DNA from: Herbiconiux sp. SALV-R1
GTDB taxonomy: Bacteria > Actinomycetota > Actinomycetes > Actinomycetales > Microbacteriaceae
NCBI RefSeq assembly: GCF_013113715.1
Contig: NZ_CP053344.1
Span: 2,108,001 to 2,172,000 of the forward strand
Direction: 5' to 3'
Length of the DNA stretch: 64,000 bases
Positions within the stretch are counted from its first letter, which is position 1. Every line of letters starts with the position of its first letter. A program made the position numbers and the translations under genes. The notes under the pieces are model-generated. The model searched no databases. It saw only the letters and a list, made by a program, of their open reading frames with translations, and was not told the origin of the DNA. Below are positions 47,751 through 56,310 of this stretch, piece by piece.

Positions 47751-48938
47751 ATGGTCGAGACGATTTCTCCCGCGCTGGCGCGGCGTGTGGCACTGGCGGC
47801 GCAGGGCTTCGGCAGGGTTCCGGATGCACGGCCCGGCACCCGGCAGTTCAACCTGCTGTTGAGGCGGCTGGGGTTGCTGCAGATCGACTCGGTGAACGTG
47901 TACGAACGCAGCCACTACCAGCCGGTGTTCGCCCGGCTAGGCGGGTACGACAAGGCGCTGCTCGATCGGCTCACCTACGGCAAGGGTGTGACGGAGTACT
48001 GGGCGCACGAAGCATCCTTCCTCCCCGTCGAGACGCTTCCGCTGATGGACTGGCGGAAGGCCCACTACCGGGAGTGGTACCGCACGCATCCGGAGTCGTG
48101 GGGCGCCTCGAACGAGAAGACGATCGAGTGGCTGCGGGCCGAGCTCGCCGAGAAGGGCCCGCTGCGGGCGAGCGAGATCGAGCACGAGTCGAACGTGCGG
48201 CAGGGCCCGTGGTGGGGCTGGTCAGACGTGAAGCGCGGGCTCGAGACGATGTTCCGGCAGGGTGACGTGGTGTCGGCGGGGCGCACGCGCTTCGAACGCG
48301 TCTACGCGCTGCCCGAGCAGGTGCTGCCGGCCGAGGTGCTGAACGCCTCGGTGTCGCGCGACGACGCGATCGCCGAGCTGATGTCGATCTCGGCCCGGGC
48401 GCACGGCATCGGCACGCTCACCGACCTCGCCGACTACTTCCGGCTGAAGCGGGTCGACGCGCAGCCCGCCATCGACCGGCTCGTCGAGTCGGGTGAGCTG
48501 CTGCCCGTCACGGTGCCGGGCTGGGGGAAGCCCGCCTGGCTGCACCGCGACGCCCGCCTCCCCCGGCGGCTGGAGGCGGCGGCGCTGCTGTCGCCGTTCG
48601 ACCCCGTCGTGTGGGAGCGGGCGCGAGCCCTCCGACTGTTCGACTTCCACTACCGCATCGAGATCTACACGCCCGCGCCCAAGCGCGTCTTCGGCTACTA
48701 CGTGCTGCCCGTGCTGATCGACGACCGCATCCCCGCCCGCCTCGACCTCAAGAGCGACCGCCAGGCCGGCGTGCTCCGCGTGCAGTCCGCCTGGGCCGAA
48801 CCGGGCCTCGTGCCCGACGACATCCCCCGCATCGCCGACCTCCTCCGCTCCGCCGCCGCGTGGCAGGGCCTTCCCGGCGACATCCTCGTCGCCGACCGCG
48901 GCACCCTCGCCCCGGCGCTCCGCGCCGAGCTGAGCTGA
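47751..48938 (+). CDS. YcaQ/AlkX-type winged-helix DNA glycosylase family protein
   Basis: Protein of 395 residues of the HTH_42 family, whose E. coli member YcaQ unhooks interstrand DNA cross-links. Recognisable parts: ARRVALAAQGFGRVPD, RRLGLLQIDSVNVYERSHYQPVFARLGGYD with the catalytic Q-x-D type motif, EYWAHEASFLPVETLPLMDWRKAH, and LLSPFDPVVWERARALRLFDFHYRIEIYTPAPKRVFGYYVLPVL. Activity is inferred from the family. ATG 47751 agrees with the family start; upstream in-frame codons are low-complexity. Confidence 0.9.
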   Translation: MVETISPALARRVALAAQGFGRVPDARPGTRQFNLLLRRLGLLQIDSVNVYERSHYQPVFARLGGYDKALLDRLTYGKGVTEYWAHEASFLPVETLPLMDWRKAHYREWYRTHPESWGASNEKTIEWLRAELAEKGPLRASEIEHESNVRQGPWWGWSDVKRGLETMFRQGDVVSAGRTRFERVYALPEQVLPAEVLNASVSRDDAIAELMSISARAHGIGTLTDLADYFRLKRVDAQPAIDRLVESGELLPVTVPGWGKPAWLHRDARLPRRLEAAALLSPFDPVVWERARALRLFDFHYRIEIYTPAPKRVFGYYVLPVLIDDRIPARLDLKSDRQAGVLRVQSAWAEPGLVPDDIPRIADLLRSAAAWQGLPGDILVADRGTLAPALRAELS

Positions 48939-48993
48939 GCTGGCTGCGAGGCGCTGGCTGCGGCCGGGGCCGTGCTGCGCGCGGCTCCGGCCG

Positions 48994-49073
48994 GTCGCGC
49001 CGGTCCTCGCCCGGCGCGACGCGACATGTGAGTGCGCGGTCGCTGACGCGGCCACGCACTCACCTTGGGTCGT
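48994..49073 (-). repeat. Copy 2 of the two-stem-loop dispersed repeat, inverted
   Basis: Hairpin GTCGCGCCGG (48994-49003) with CCGGCGCGAC (49011-49020) and a stem GTGAGTGCG (49028-49036) with CGCACTCAC (49055-49063), ending in a CTTGGGTCGTC tag. It is the reverse complement of the element at 49258-49338. It opens a gene-free stretch of 436 bases (48939-49374). Confidence 0.75.
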
Positions 49074-49131
49074 CGACAAGGGCCTGTTGCGTTGAACCCC
49101 GTCCCTCGCGCTCGCTCCCGAGCGCCGGGGA

Positions 49132-49187
49132 GTTAGTCGCGCAAATGGTCGCCATTCCTCGATCTGGGAGCACTTTCTGCGACTAAC
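49132..49187. repeat. Inverted repeat GTTAGTCGC / GCGACTAAC between the two element copies
   Basis: 9-bp arms at 49132-49140 and 49179-49187, 38 bases apart, in the centre of the inverted pair of dispersed repeats. It may be the core of one larger composite element. No open frame with coding character here. Confidence 0.6.
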
Positions 49188-49257
49188 GTGCGCTGTGGCC
49201 CACCCGAGATGGCCGCGCGGGGGCCGGAACGGGGATGAAGGCTGCGGGCCGCTCCCA

Positions 49258-49338
49258 GACGACCCAGGGTGAGTGCGTGGCCGCGTCAGCGACCGCGTGC
49301 TCACATGCCGCGGCGCGCCGCAGAAGCGGCGGCGCGCC
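49258..49338 (+). repeat. Copy 3 of the two-stem-loop dispersed repeat
   Basis: Starts GACGACCCAGGGTGAG, then GTGAGTGCG...CGCGTGCTCAC, ACATGCCGC, and the hairpin GGCGCGCCGC (49312-49321) with GCGGCGCGCC (49329-49338). Lies 37 bases downstream of the htpX stop on the other strand and may also end htpX transcription. Confidence 0.75.
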
Positions 49339-49374
49339 CCGGCGGAGCCGCGCACAGCACGGCCCCGCCGGCAG

Positions 49375-50247
49375 CTAGAACGAGCCGCCCATTTTGTGGA
49401 GGCGTTCTACGCGGTCGGGGATGGGTGGGTGGGTGCTGAAGAGGCGGTCGATGATGCCGGGCTTGTTGGGGTCGGCGATCCACATGTGCGACATGGAGGT
49501 CGACTGGCGCTGCATGGGGCGGCCGTACGCGGCGAGCTTCTCGAGGGCGCTGGCGAGGGCTTCGGGGTGGCGGGTGGTGAGGGCGCCGGTGGCGTCGGCG
49601 AGGTACTCGCGCTGGCGGGAGACGGCGAGCTGCACGACGGTGGCGACGAGCGGCGCCACCAGGATGGCGACGAGTCCGAAGACCATGACGATCGGGTTGG
49701 AGTTGTTGTTGTTGCGGCCGAAGAACGCCATGCGCAGGAACATGTCGGCGATGAAGCCGACGGCGACGACGAGCCCGAACACGATCATCGACACCCGGAT
49801 GTCGTAGTTGCGCACGTGCCCGATCTCGTGGGCCATGACGCCCTCGAGCTCCGCGTCGTCCATGATGGCGAGCAGTCCCGTCGTGGCGGCGACCACAGCG
49901 TGCTCGGGGTCGCGCCCCGTGGCGAAGGCGTTCGGCGCGGGGTCGTCGATGATGTAGACCTTCGGCATCGGCGTGCCGGTGGTGATGGAGAGGTTCTCGA
50001 CCACCCGGTACAGCCTCGGGTTGTCGCGCTTCTCGATCTGCCGGGCGCCGCTCATCGCGAGCGCCTGACCTGAGGCCGCGAAGTACTGGATGAGCGCGTA
50101 GCCGATCGACACCACGACCGTGATGATGACGATCGACAGGTTGCCGTAGATGTAGCTGGCCAGGTACCCGAGCCCGCCGATGATGACGAGGAACAGGATG
50201 ATGATGAAGACCGTGTTGCGCTTGTTCTTCGCTATAGCGGAATACAT
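49375..50247 (-). CDS. htpX: M48 family metalloprotease HtpX
   Basis: Membrane zinc protease of 290 residues for quality control of membrane proteins. Two N-terminal helices (12-30, 34-56), then PAPNAFATGRDPEHAVVAATTGLL, the active site AHEIGHVRNYD (HExxH), two more helices, and the third ligand in SRQREYLADATGAL. Starts 26 bases after lemA on the same strand; the lemA-htpX pair is common in bacteria. Confidence 0.96.
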   Translation of the reverse strand: MYSAIAKNKRNTVFIIILFLVIIGGLGYLASYIYGNLSIVIITVVVSIGYALIQYFAASGQALAMSGARQIEKRDNPRLYRVVENLSITTGTPMPKVYIIDDPAPNAFATGRDPEHAVVAATTGLLAIMDDAELEGVMAHEIGHVRNYDIRVSMIVFGLVVAVGFIADMFLRMAFFGRNNNNSNPIVMVFGLVAILVAPLVATVVQLAVSRQREYLADATGALTTRHPEALASALEKLAAYGRPMQRQSTSMSHMWIADPNKPGIIDRLFSTHPPIPDRVERLHKMGGSF

Positions 50248-50273
50248 GGAACCCTAGTCAGGCGGGCGACGCG

Positions 50274-50840
50274 TCAGAACTGCACGCGCGGCGGCTCGGC
50301 GATGGCCGCGACGTCGGACACCTCGAAGAACTCGCGCTCGGAGAAGCCGAGCTGGCGCGCGAAGACGTTGTTCGGGAAGACCTTGATCTTGGTGTTGAGC
50401 TCGCGCACACCGCCGTTGTAGAACCGGCGTGACGCCTGCACCTTGTCTTCGGTGTCGACGATCTCGGCCTGCAGCTGCAGGAAGTTCTGGCTGGCCTGGA
50501 GCTGCGGGTAGGCTTCGGCGACCGCGAAGATCGACTTCAGCGCGTTCTGCATGTGGTTCTCGGCGACGGATGCTTCGGCCGGCCCCTGCGCGGAGAGCGT
50601 CTCGGCACGCGCCTTGGTGACGTTCTCGAACACGGCCTTCTCGTGCGCCGCGTAGCCCTTCACCGATTCGATGAGGTTGGGCAGCAGGTCGGCACGACGC
50701 TTCAGCTGAACGGTGATGTCGCTCCAGGCCTCGTCGACACGCACGTTCAGCGTGACCAGCGAGTTGTAGGTCGCCCAGAGGTAGATGCCGATGATCGCAA
50801 CGATCACGACGACGATGATTACCGGGATCAGCCATTCCAT
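50274..50840 (-). CDS. lemA: LemA family protein
   Basis: Membrane-anchored helical protein of 188 residues: one helix at 4-23, then YNSLVTLNVRVDEAWSDITVQLKRRADLLPNLIESVKGYAAHEKAVFE and LNTKIKVFPNNVFARQLGF, the LemA hallmarks. The soluble four-helix part faces outward. Function unclear; pairing with htpX suggests envelope stress. ATG 50840 follows a complete promoter by 6 bases, so the message is leaderless. Confidence 0.95.
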   Translation of the reverse strand: MEWLIPVIIVVVIVAIIGIYLWATYNSLVTLNVRVDEAWSDITVQLKRRADLLPNLIESVKGYAAHEKAVFENVTKARAETLSAQGPAEASVAENHMQNALKSIFAVAEAYPQLQASQNFLQLQAEIVDTEDKVQASRRFYNGGVRELNTKIKVFPNNVFARQLGFSEREFFEVSDVAAIAEPPRVQF

Positions 50841-50846
50841 GGCTCA

Positions 50847-50875
50847 ACTATATCGAGTGACGCTCACGCGGTCAC
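50847..50875 (-). promoter_or_regulatory. Promoter of the leaderless lemA-htpX transcript
   Basis: GTGACC (50870-50875), 17-base spacer, TATAGT (50847-50852), 6 bases, ATG. The best complete promoter among the leaderless genes of this window. Confidence 0.6.
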
Positions 50876-50916
50876 GAGCCGCGGGCAGCCTCACAGCAAG
50901 CGGCTCTCGACACCTG

Positions 50917-52392
50917 TCAGCGCGACTCGGCGAGCAGCCGCACCCAGCGGTAGGAGTCTTTCGGGGTGCGGGTGAAGTCGCCGAAGTCGACGTGCACGAG
51001 ACCGAACCGCTGGCTGTATCCGGCCGCCCACTCGAAGTTGTCGAGCAGCGACCACACGTAGTAGCCGACGACCTCGAGCGAGGAGGCCGAGGAGCCCGAA
51101 CCCGCCGCCCCCACGAGCGCCTCGAGGTGCCGCGCCAGGTAGTCGATGCGCGACCCGTCGTGCACCTGCGCCTCACCGGTCTCCGGATGCAGTTCCACCG
51201 CATCCGGAAAGCTCGCCCCGTTCTCGGTGACGATCACGGGCGGCAGCAGCGAGCCGTAGCGCTCCCCCAGCTCCGCGAGCGCCGTGGCGAAGAACTCGGG
51301 CGCGATCGGCCAGCCGAAGCCGGTCCGCGGGTACTCGGGCCAGTCGGCGAGGTGGAACGGCAGCGACGCCATGGCCGACGAGGCACCGTCGGGGGTCGCC
51401 GCCGAGCCTGACCCGGCGGCGATTCGCGTCGGCATGTAGTAGTTGAGGCCGTAGAAGTCGAGCGGCTGGGCGATGAGCGCGAGGTCGGCCGGGTCGACCT
51501 CGGCGAGCGCCGTGAACAGCGCCTCGAAGCCCTCGGGCGGCTGCGGGTAGTGCCCGAGCAGCACCGGGTCGGCGAAGACCCGGTTGTGCAGCACGTCGAA
51601 GAGCGCCGCGAAGACCCCGTCGGCCTCGGCCGAGGGTCCGGAGTCGGTGGCGGGCACGACGGGCGAGTGCACGTTCACGATGCCGACCCCGCCGCGCACC
51701 CCCGCGGCCCGGAGCGCCTGCACCCCGAGGCCGTGGGCGAGGAGCTGGTGGTGCGCCGCCGGCAGCGCGTTGAACAGCCGCGCGGCTCCCGGGGCGTGCA
51801 ATCCCAGCGCGTAGCCCTCGAGAGTGACCGTCGCCGGCTCGTTGATCGTCGCCCACTGGGTCACCCGGTCGCCGAAGCGCTCCCCCATCGCGTGCGCGAA
51901 GTCGCCGAAGCGCAGCGCGGTGTCGCGCGCGAACCAGCCGCCGGCGAGCGCCGCGGGCGTGTCCCAGTGGTAGAGGGTGGCGAGCGAGCGGATGCCCGCG
52001 GTCTCGAGCTCGTCGAGCAGCCGCTCGTAGAAGTCGACGCCCTCCCGGCGCAGCGCGCCCTTGCCCTCGGGCTGCAGCCGCGGCCAGGCAAAGGAGAAGC
52101 GGTAGGAGTCGACGCCGAGGTCGCGCATGAGCGCGACGTCTTCGGGCACCCGATGGTAGTGGTCGGTGGCCCGATCGGCCGTGGCACCGCCCAGGATCCG
52201 GCCGGGCTGGGCGGTGAAGGCGTCCCACGCCGACTCGCCGCGCCCGCCCTCGCGGGTGGCCCCCTCGATCTGGAACGCGCTGGTGGCGACACCCAGGGTG
52301 AACCCCTCGGGCAGCCTCGCCCCGAGGTCGCGAGCCCGTTCGCGCCGTTCTTCGGGGCTCATCGCGCCGGGGCGCGCATCCGTGCCCGCCAT
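50917..52392 (-). CDS. Family 1 glycoside hydrolase (beta-glucosidase type)
   Basis: Retaining GH1 enzyme of 491 residues. Catalytic acid/base in WATINEPATVTLEGY and nucleophile in PVIVTENGASFPD; the opening LPEGFTLGVATSAFQIEGATREGGRGESAWDAF and YYVWSLLDNFEWAAGYSQRFGLVHVD are classic. No signal peptide, so it acts on an imported beta-glycoside. Last gene of the five-gene operon; its ATG shares one base with the stop of the oxidase gene. The sugar specificity is not readable. Confidence 0.95.
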   Translation of the reverse strand: MAGTDARPGAMSPEERRERARDLGARLPEGFTLGVATSAFQIEGATREGGRGESAWDAFTAQPGRILGGATADRATDHYHRVPEDVALMRDLGVDSYRFSFAWPRLQPEGKGALRREGVDFYERLLDELETAGIRSLATLYHWDTPAALAGGWFARDTALRFGDFAHAMGERFGDRVTQWATINEPATVTLEGYALGLHAPGAARLFNALPAAHHQLLAHGLGVQALRAAGVRGGVGIVNVHSPVVPATDSGPSAEADGVFAALFDVLHNRVFADPVLLGHYPQPPEGFEALFTALAEVDPADLALIAQPLDFYGLNYYMPTRIAAGSGSAATPDGASSAMASLPFHLADWPEYPRTGFGWPIAPEFFATALAELGERYGSLLPPVIVTENGASFPDAVELHPETGEAQVHDGSRIDYLARHLEALVGAAGSGSSASSLEVVGYYVWSLLDNFEWAAGYSQRFGLVHVDFGDFTRTPKDSYRWVRLLAESR

Positions 52393-53705
52393 CAGGCGCC
52401 CAGCACGCGGTCGAGGTAGTCGTTGGCGAACAGCCGTTCGGGGTCGAGCCTGTCGCGCAGCGCGACGAAGTCGCCGTGGCGCGGGTAGAGGGCGGCGAGC
52501 GCCGCCGCGTCTCGGGTGTGGAGCTTGCCCCAGTGCGGCCGGCCTGCGTGCGTCGTCATGATCTCCTCGACTGCTTCGAAGTACTCCTCGTGATTCTCCC
52601 TGAAGTAGCGGTGCACCGCGATGTAGCCGCTGGGTCTGCCCGAGGCGGTGGAGAGCCAGAGGTCGTCGGCGGCGGCGAAGCGCACCTCGACGGGGAACGA
52701 GATGCGCCAGCCGCGCGACTCGATGAGCCGGTCGACCTCGGCGAGCGCCTGCGGCACCCGGGCGGCCGGCAGCGCGTACTCCATCTCGCGGAACCGCACG
52801 GTGCGCTTGGTGGCGAACACCCGGTGCGACGCGTCGGAGAAGGCGCGGTCGCCCCACAGCCGCTCGGCGAGCGCGTTCACGGCGGGCACGATGGCGGGCG
52901 CCACCGAACCCGCGGCACAGGTCACCCGGTACACCCCGTTGGCCATGAAGGTGTCGTCGACGAAGCTGCGCAGCGGATGCAGCGGCCGGGTGGGCGAGGC
53001 GGAGTCGCGCCGGGTGTTGGTCTTGGTGACCGCGGTGCGCGTGCCCGGGAACCAGTAGAACTCGAAGTGGTCGCAGCCGTCGACGTGGGTGTCGAGCTCG
53101 GCCAGCACACCGTCGAGCGGCAGCGGCTTCTCCACCGCCTCGAGCACGAACGCGGGAACGCACTGCAGGGTGACCTCGACCAGGATTCCGAGCGCACCGA
53201 GCCCGAGCGCCACGGCGGGCAGCAGTTCGGGTTCGTGCTCCTCGTCGACCGTGAGCAGCTCGCCGTCGGCGGTGACCAGGGTGGCCCCCACGACCTGCGT
53301 GGAGATGCCGCCGAACCGCGCGCCGGTGCCGTGGGTTCCGGTCGAGATGGCTCCGGCGATCGACTGCCGGTCGATGTCGCCCATGTTGGTGAGCGCGAGG
53401 CCGTGGGGCTTCAGCAGCGCGGGCAGCTGGAACAGGCGGGTGCCGGCGAGCAGCGTCACCCGCGCCCGCTCGCGGTCGACGGTCACGATGCCGCTCAGTT
53501 CGTCGAGGTCGAGCAGCACGCCGGTGGCGACGGCGATCCCGGTGAAGCTGTGGCCCGCGCCCACCGCCTTGATGCGAGTGCCGGAGCGAGCCGCCCCCTT
53601 CACCGCGCGCTGCACGGCGCCGATCGTGGCGGGCCGTTCGACGCGCTCGGGCTTCACCCGCTGGGTGCGCGCCCAGTTGCGCCAGGTTCCGTTGAGGGCG
53701 GTCAC
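52392..53705 (-). CDS. D-arabinono-1,4-lactone oxidase family FAD-linked oxidase
   Basis: Flavoprotein of 437 residues of the VAO/ALO group. The PCMH-type FAD domain holds KAVGAGHSFTGIAVATG, whose His is the covalent flavin site, and IAGAISTGTHGTGARFGGIST; the C-terminal ALO domain has HFEFYWFPGT, EVRFAAADDLWLS and HAGRPHWGKLH. Related enzymes oxidise aldonolactones, alditols or sugars with oxygen or another acceptor. GTG 53705 overlaps the upstream stop by 4 bases. Confidence 0.92.
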   Translation of the reverse strand: MTALNGTWRNWARTQRVKPERVERPATIGAVQRAVKGAARSGTRIKAVGAGHSFTGIAVATGVLLDLDELSGIVTVDRERARVTLLAGTRLFQLPALLKPHGLALTNMGDIDRQSIAGAISTGTHGTGARFGGISTQVVGATLVTADGELLTVDEEHEPELLPAVALGLGALGILVEVTLQCVPAFVLEAVEKPLPLDGVLAELDTHVDGCDHFEFYWFPGTRTAVTKTNTRRDSASPTRPLHPLRSFVDDTFMANGVYRVTCAAGSVAPAIVPAVNALAERLWGDRAFSDASHRVFATKRTVRFREMEYALPAARVPQALAEVDRLIESRGWRISFPVEVRFAAADDLWLSTASGRPSGYIAVHRYFRENHEEYFEAVEEIMTTHAGRPHWGKLHTRDAAALAALYPRHGDFVALRDRLDPERLFANDYLDRVLGA

Positions 53706-54961
53706 AGGAACGCCTTCCCTTCTCCTCGGTAGGTGGGCACCACGTCGACGACCTCGCCGCCGCGCACCACGTGGAACCCGTTCACGTGCTCGGAGAGCTC
53801 GCCCGACTTGGTGTGCCGCAGCCACACCCGATCGCCGACGGCGAGGGCTGCCGCGCCCCGCCCCGACAGCGGGGTCTGCACCTCCCCCGCCATCTCGCGC
53901 GCCTGCATGCGGGTGTGCCGCGGCCAGACCACCTCGGGCAGCCGGTCGGGGCCGGGTGGGCCGGATGCGATCCACCCGCCCCCGAGGAGCGTCGCCATCT
54001 GAGGGGTGGGCTTGCGCACCACCGGCAGAGCGAAGGCCGCCGCCGGCGCGGGCCGGAAGCGCGAGTAGGTGTCGAAGAGGTGGCCGCCGAAGAGGCCGCT
54101 TCCGGCCGCGATCTCGGTGACGGAGGGGTCGCGCGAGGTCGACTCGAGCGACCCCGTGCCGCCGCCGTTGACGAACTCGAGCGGCGCGATGCGGCGCACG
54201 GCCGCGACCGCGGCCCCGCGCCGCTCGGCGAGTTCAGCGGCGGAAGCGCGCTGCATCCGCTCGATGACGCGCCCCATCACGGCGCCCTTGAGCGTGCCGC
54301 GGCCCGGGCGGTCGCCCACGCCGGCGATCTGCGACTCGTACGCCATCATGCCCACCAGCGCGTAGCCCGGGCGGGCGACCACGGCGCGCGCGAGCGCCTC
54401 GGCCTGCTCGGCGGTCGAGACGGGCGACCGCCACACACCCAGCCGGCCGAGTGCGGGCGCCGTGAACGCGGCGTCGAGCTCGAGGGCGACCCGGACGGGC
54501 GCAGCGCGGTGTGACGCCGGGGCGGCGAGGTCGATCAGATCGAGCTGCTCGACAGAGTCGATCATGAGCGTCACCCGCGCGAGCAGCCGGTCGTCGGCGG
54601 CGAGGCGGGCGATCGCGTCACGGTCGACGCTCGGGTAGCCGACCACCACGTCGTCGACGGTCTCGGCGAGCCAGAGCGCTTCGGGGAGGGTGTAGGCGAG
54701 AACCCCCGCGTACCCCGGGAGCGCGAGCAGAGCATCCTGCACCGCCCGCACCCTGATCGACTTGCTGGCCACCCGGATTGGGCGCCCGCCCGCCCGCCGC
54801 AGCATTGAGAGCGCGTTGTGCGCCATGGCCTCAGCACCGATGACGGCGAGCGGCGGGTCGAGTCGCGCCGTCGCCTCGGTGAGCGCGCGCCAGTAGCGCT
54901 GCTCGTCGCGCCAGAGCTCGGGCGCCGCCTCCGCCGCCTCGAGGTCGATCGTGATGGTCAC
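53702..54961 (-). CDS. Alanine racemase-like PLP protein ('amino acid deaminase/aldolase' family)
   Basis: Fold-type III PLP enzyme of 419 residues related to D-threonine aldolase and alanine racemase. The PLP lysine is expected in IRVASKSIRVRAVQ; VALELDAAFTAPALGRLGVWRSPV and EFVNGGGTGSLESTSRDPSVTEIAAGSGLFG are barrel positions binding the cofactor phosphate; the C-terminal domain has WPRHTRMQAREMAGEVQTPL and KSGELSEHVNGFHVV. The reaction is unknown. GTG 54961 overlaps the MFS stop by 4 bases. Confidence 0.88.
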   Translation of the reverse strand: MTITIDLEAAEAAPELWRDEQRYWRALTEATARLDPPLAVIGAEAMAHNALSMLRRAGGRPIRVASKSIRVRAVQDALLALPGYAGVLAYTLPEALWLAETVDDVVVGYPSVDRDAIARLAADDRLLARVTLMIDSVEQLDLIDLAAPASHRAAPVRVALELDAAFTAPALGRLGVWRSPVSTAEQAEALARAVVARPGYALVGMMAYESQIAGVGDRPGRGTLKGAVMGRVIERMQRASAAELAERRGAAVAAVRRIAPLEFVNGGGTGSLESTSRDPSVTEIAAGSGLFGGHLFDTYSRFRPAPAAAFALPVVRKPTPQMATLLGGGWIASGPPGPDRLPEVVWPRHTRMQAREMAGEVQTPLSGRGAAALAVGDRVWLRHTKSGELSEHVNGFHVVRGGEVVDVVPTYRGEGKAFL

Positions 54962-56310
54962 CGCACACTCCTCACCCGTGACACCGCGACGGCGCCCGCG
55001 AAACCGAACAGCGCCGACACCAGGAACAGCGCCGGGAACCCGCCCAGCCAGCTCACGACGGCCGCCCCGAGCAGCGGAGCGACGGCCTGCGGCACGGCGG
55101 TGGCGATGTTCATGATGCCGAGATCTTTGCCACGCGACGCCGGGTCGGGCAGCACCTGCGTGGCGAGCGCCTGGTCGACCGAGAGGAAGCAGCCGTAGCC
55201 GAGGCCGAGCAGCGCGGCCGCCACCATGGTGACGGTGAGCTCGGGCACGAACGCGAGCAGCAGCGCGGCGAGCGCCTGCAGCACCGCGGCCACGAGCACG
55301 AAGGCGCGGCGCCGGGCGAGCCGGTCGGAGAGGGCGCCGGCGCCGATCGAGGCGACGACGACGAACACCGTGTAGATGACGATCAGCAGCAGCAGGTCGT
55401 CTTCGGCGTTCGGGTCGTTCAGGCCGAACATGAGGAAGTAGAGCAGCAGGGTCGTGCCGAGCGCGTTGCCGATGTTCACCAGGATGCGGCTGAGCAGGGT
55501 GAAGCCGAAATCCGGATGCGCGCGCGGGCTCACCCACATGCCCTCGACGAGCGCGCGAAGGGTGAACGGCGGCCGGTCGGCGGGGTCGAGCCGGGCGTCG
55601 GGCATGGTGAGGCAGAAGGGTGCGACGAGCACGACGAGCAGCACGGCCATCGCGGTGTAGCCGAAGAACTGTCCGGTGAACAGGGTGGTGGCCAGGAGCA
55701 CGCCGAGGATGAGACCGACGGCCTGCGGCGCCGAGATGAAGCTCGACACGAAGCCGCGCTGGTTCACCGGCACCTGATCGGAGATGGCGGCGGTGAGGGC
55801 CGAGGAGAGCACGCAGAAACCAATGATGGCGAGGGTCCACCACAGGCCCACCCCGACGAGGTCGTGCTGGAGACCCAGTACGAACAGGGCGACGGCGAAG
55901 AGGGCGGCTCCCCCGGTGATCCACGGGCGGCGGCGGCCGAAGCGCGAGGTGGTGCGGTCGGAGAGAGCGCCGGTGAGCGGGAAGGCCAGGAGAGCGAAGA
56001 CGCCGGCGATGGCGGAGATGACGCCGAAGGCGATGACCGAGTCGGTCCAGTGGCCGTTCGCCGTGGAGAGGCTGAGGCGCTCTTCGATCTGCACCGGGAG
56101 GAGAAGCTGCACCGGGGTGAGCTGGGCCATCCAGATGCCGAGCCAGGCGGTGCCGAACAGCGCGATCCAGGCGCCGCCGACGCGGCGCACTGGCTCGGCG
56201 AGGGCGGGCGGGGCTGCTGCCGGGGCCGCGGCAGCTTCGGCAGCCGCTGCAGCGGGAGACCCCTGCGCGGGCTTCCGCGCTCCGGACCCGGTCGGCTCCG
56301 TGGCGCTCAT
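54958..56310 (-). CDS. MFS transporter (sugar/GPH-like)
   Basis: Twelve-helix permease of 450 residues after an Ala/Pro-rich 45-residue start. MFS motif A appears as GALSDRTTSRFGRRRPWI between helices 2 and 3 and again as GALSDRLARRRAFV between 8 and 9. The RFGRRRPW pattern is common in sugar and sucrose-type carriers. It probably imports the glycoside hydrolysed by the GH1 enzyme. ATG 56310 overlaps the tetR stop by 4 bases. Confidence 0.92.
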   Translation of the reverse strand: MSATEPTGSGARKPAQGSPAAAAAEAAAAPAAAPPALAEPVRRVGGAWIALFGTAWLGIWMAQLTPVQLLLPVQIEERLSLSTANGHWTDSVIAFGVISAIAGVFALLAFPLTGALSDRTTSRFGRRRPWITGGAALFAVALFVLGLQHDLVGVGLWWTLAIIGFCVLSSALTAAISDQVPVNQRGFVSSFISAPQAVGLILGVLLATTLFTGQFFGYTAMAVLLVVLVAPFCLTMPDARLDPADRPPFTLRALVEGMWVSPRAHPDFGFTLLSRILVNIGNALGTTLLLYFLMFGLNDPNAEDDLLLLIVIYTVFVVVASIGAGALSDRLARRRAFVLVAAVLQALAALLLAFVPELTVTMVAAALLGLGYGCFLSVDQALATQVLPDPASRGKDLGIMNIATAVPQAVAPLLGAAVVSWLGGFPALFLVSALFGFAGAVAVSRVRSVR

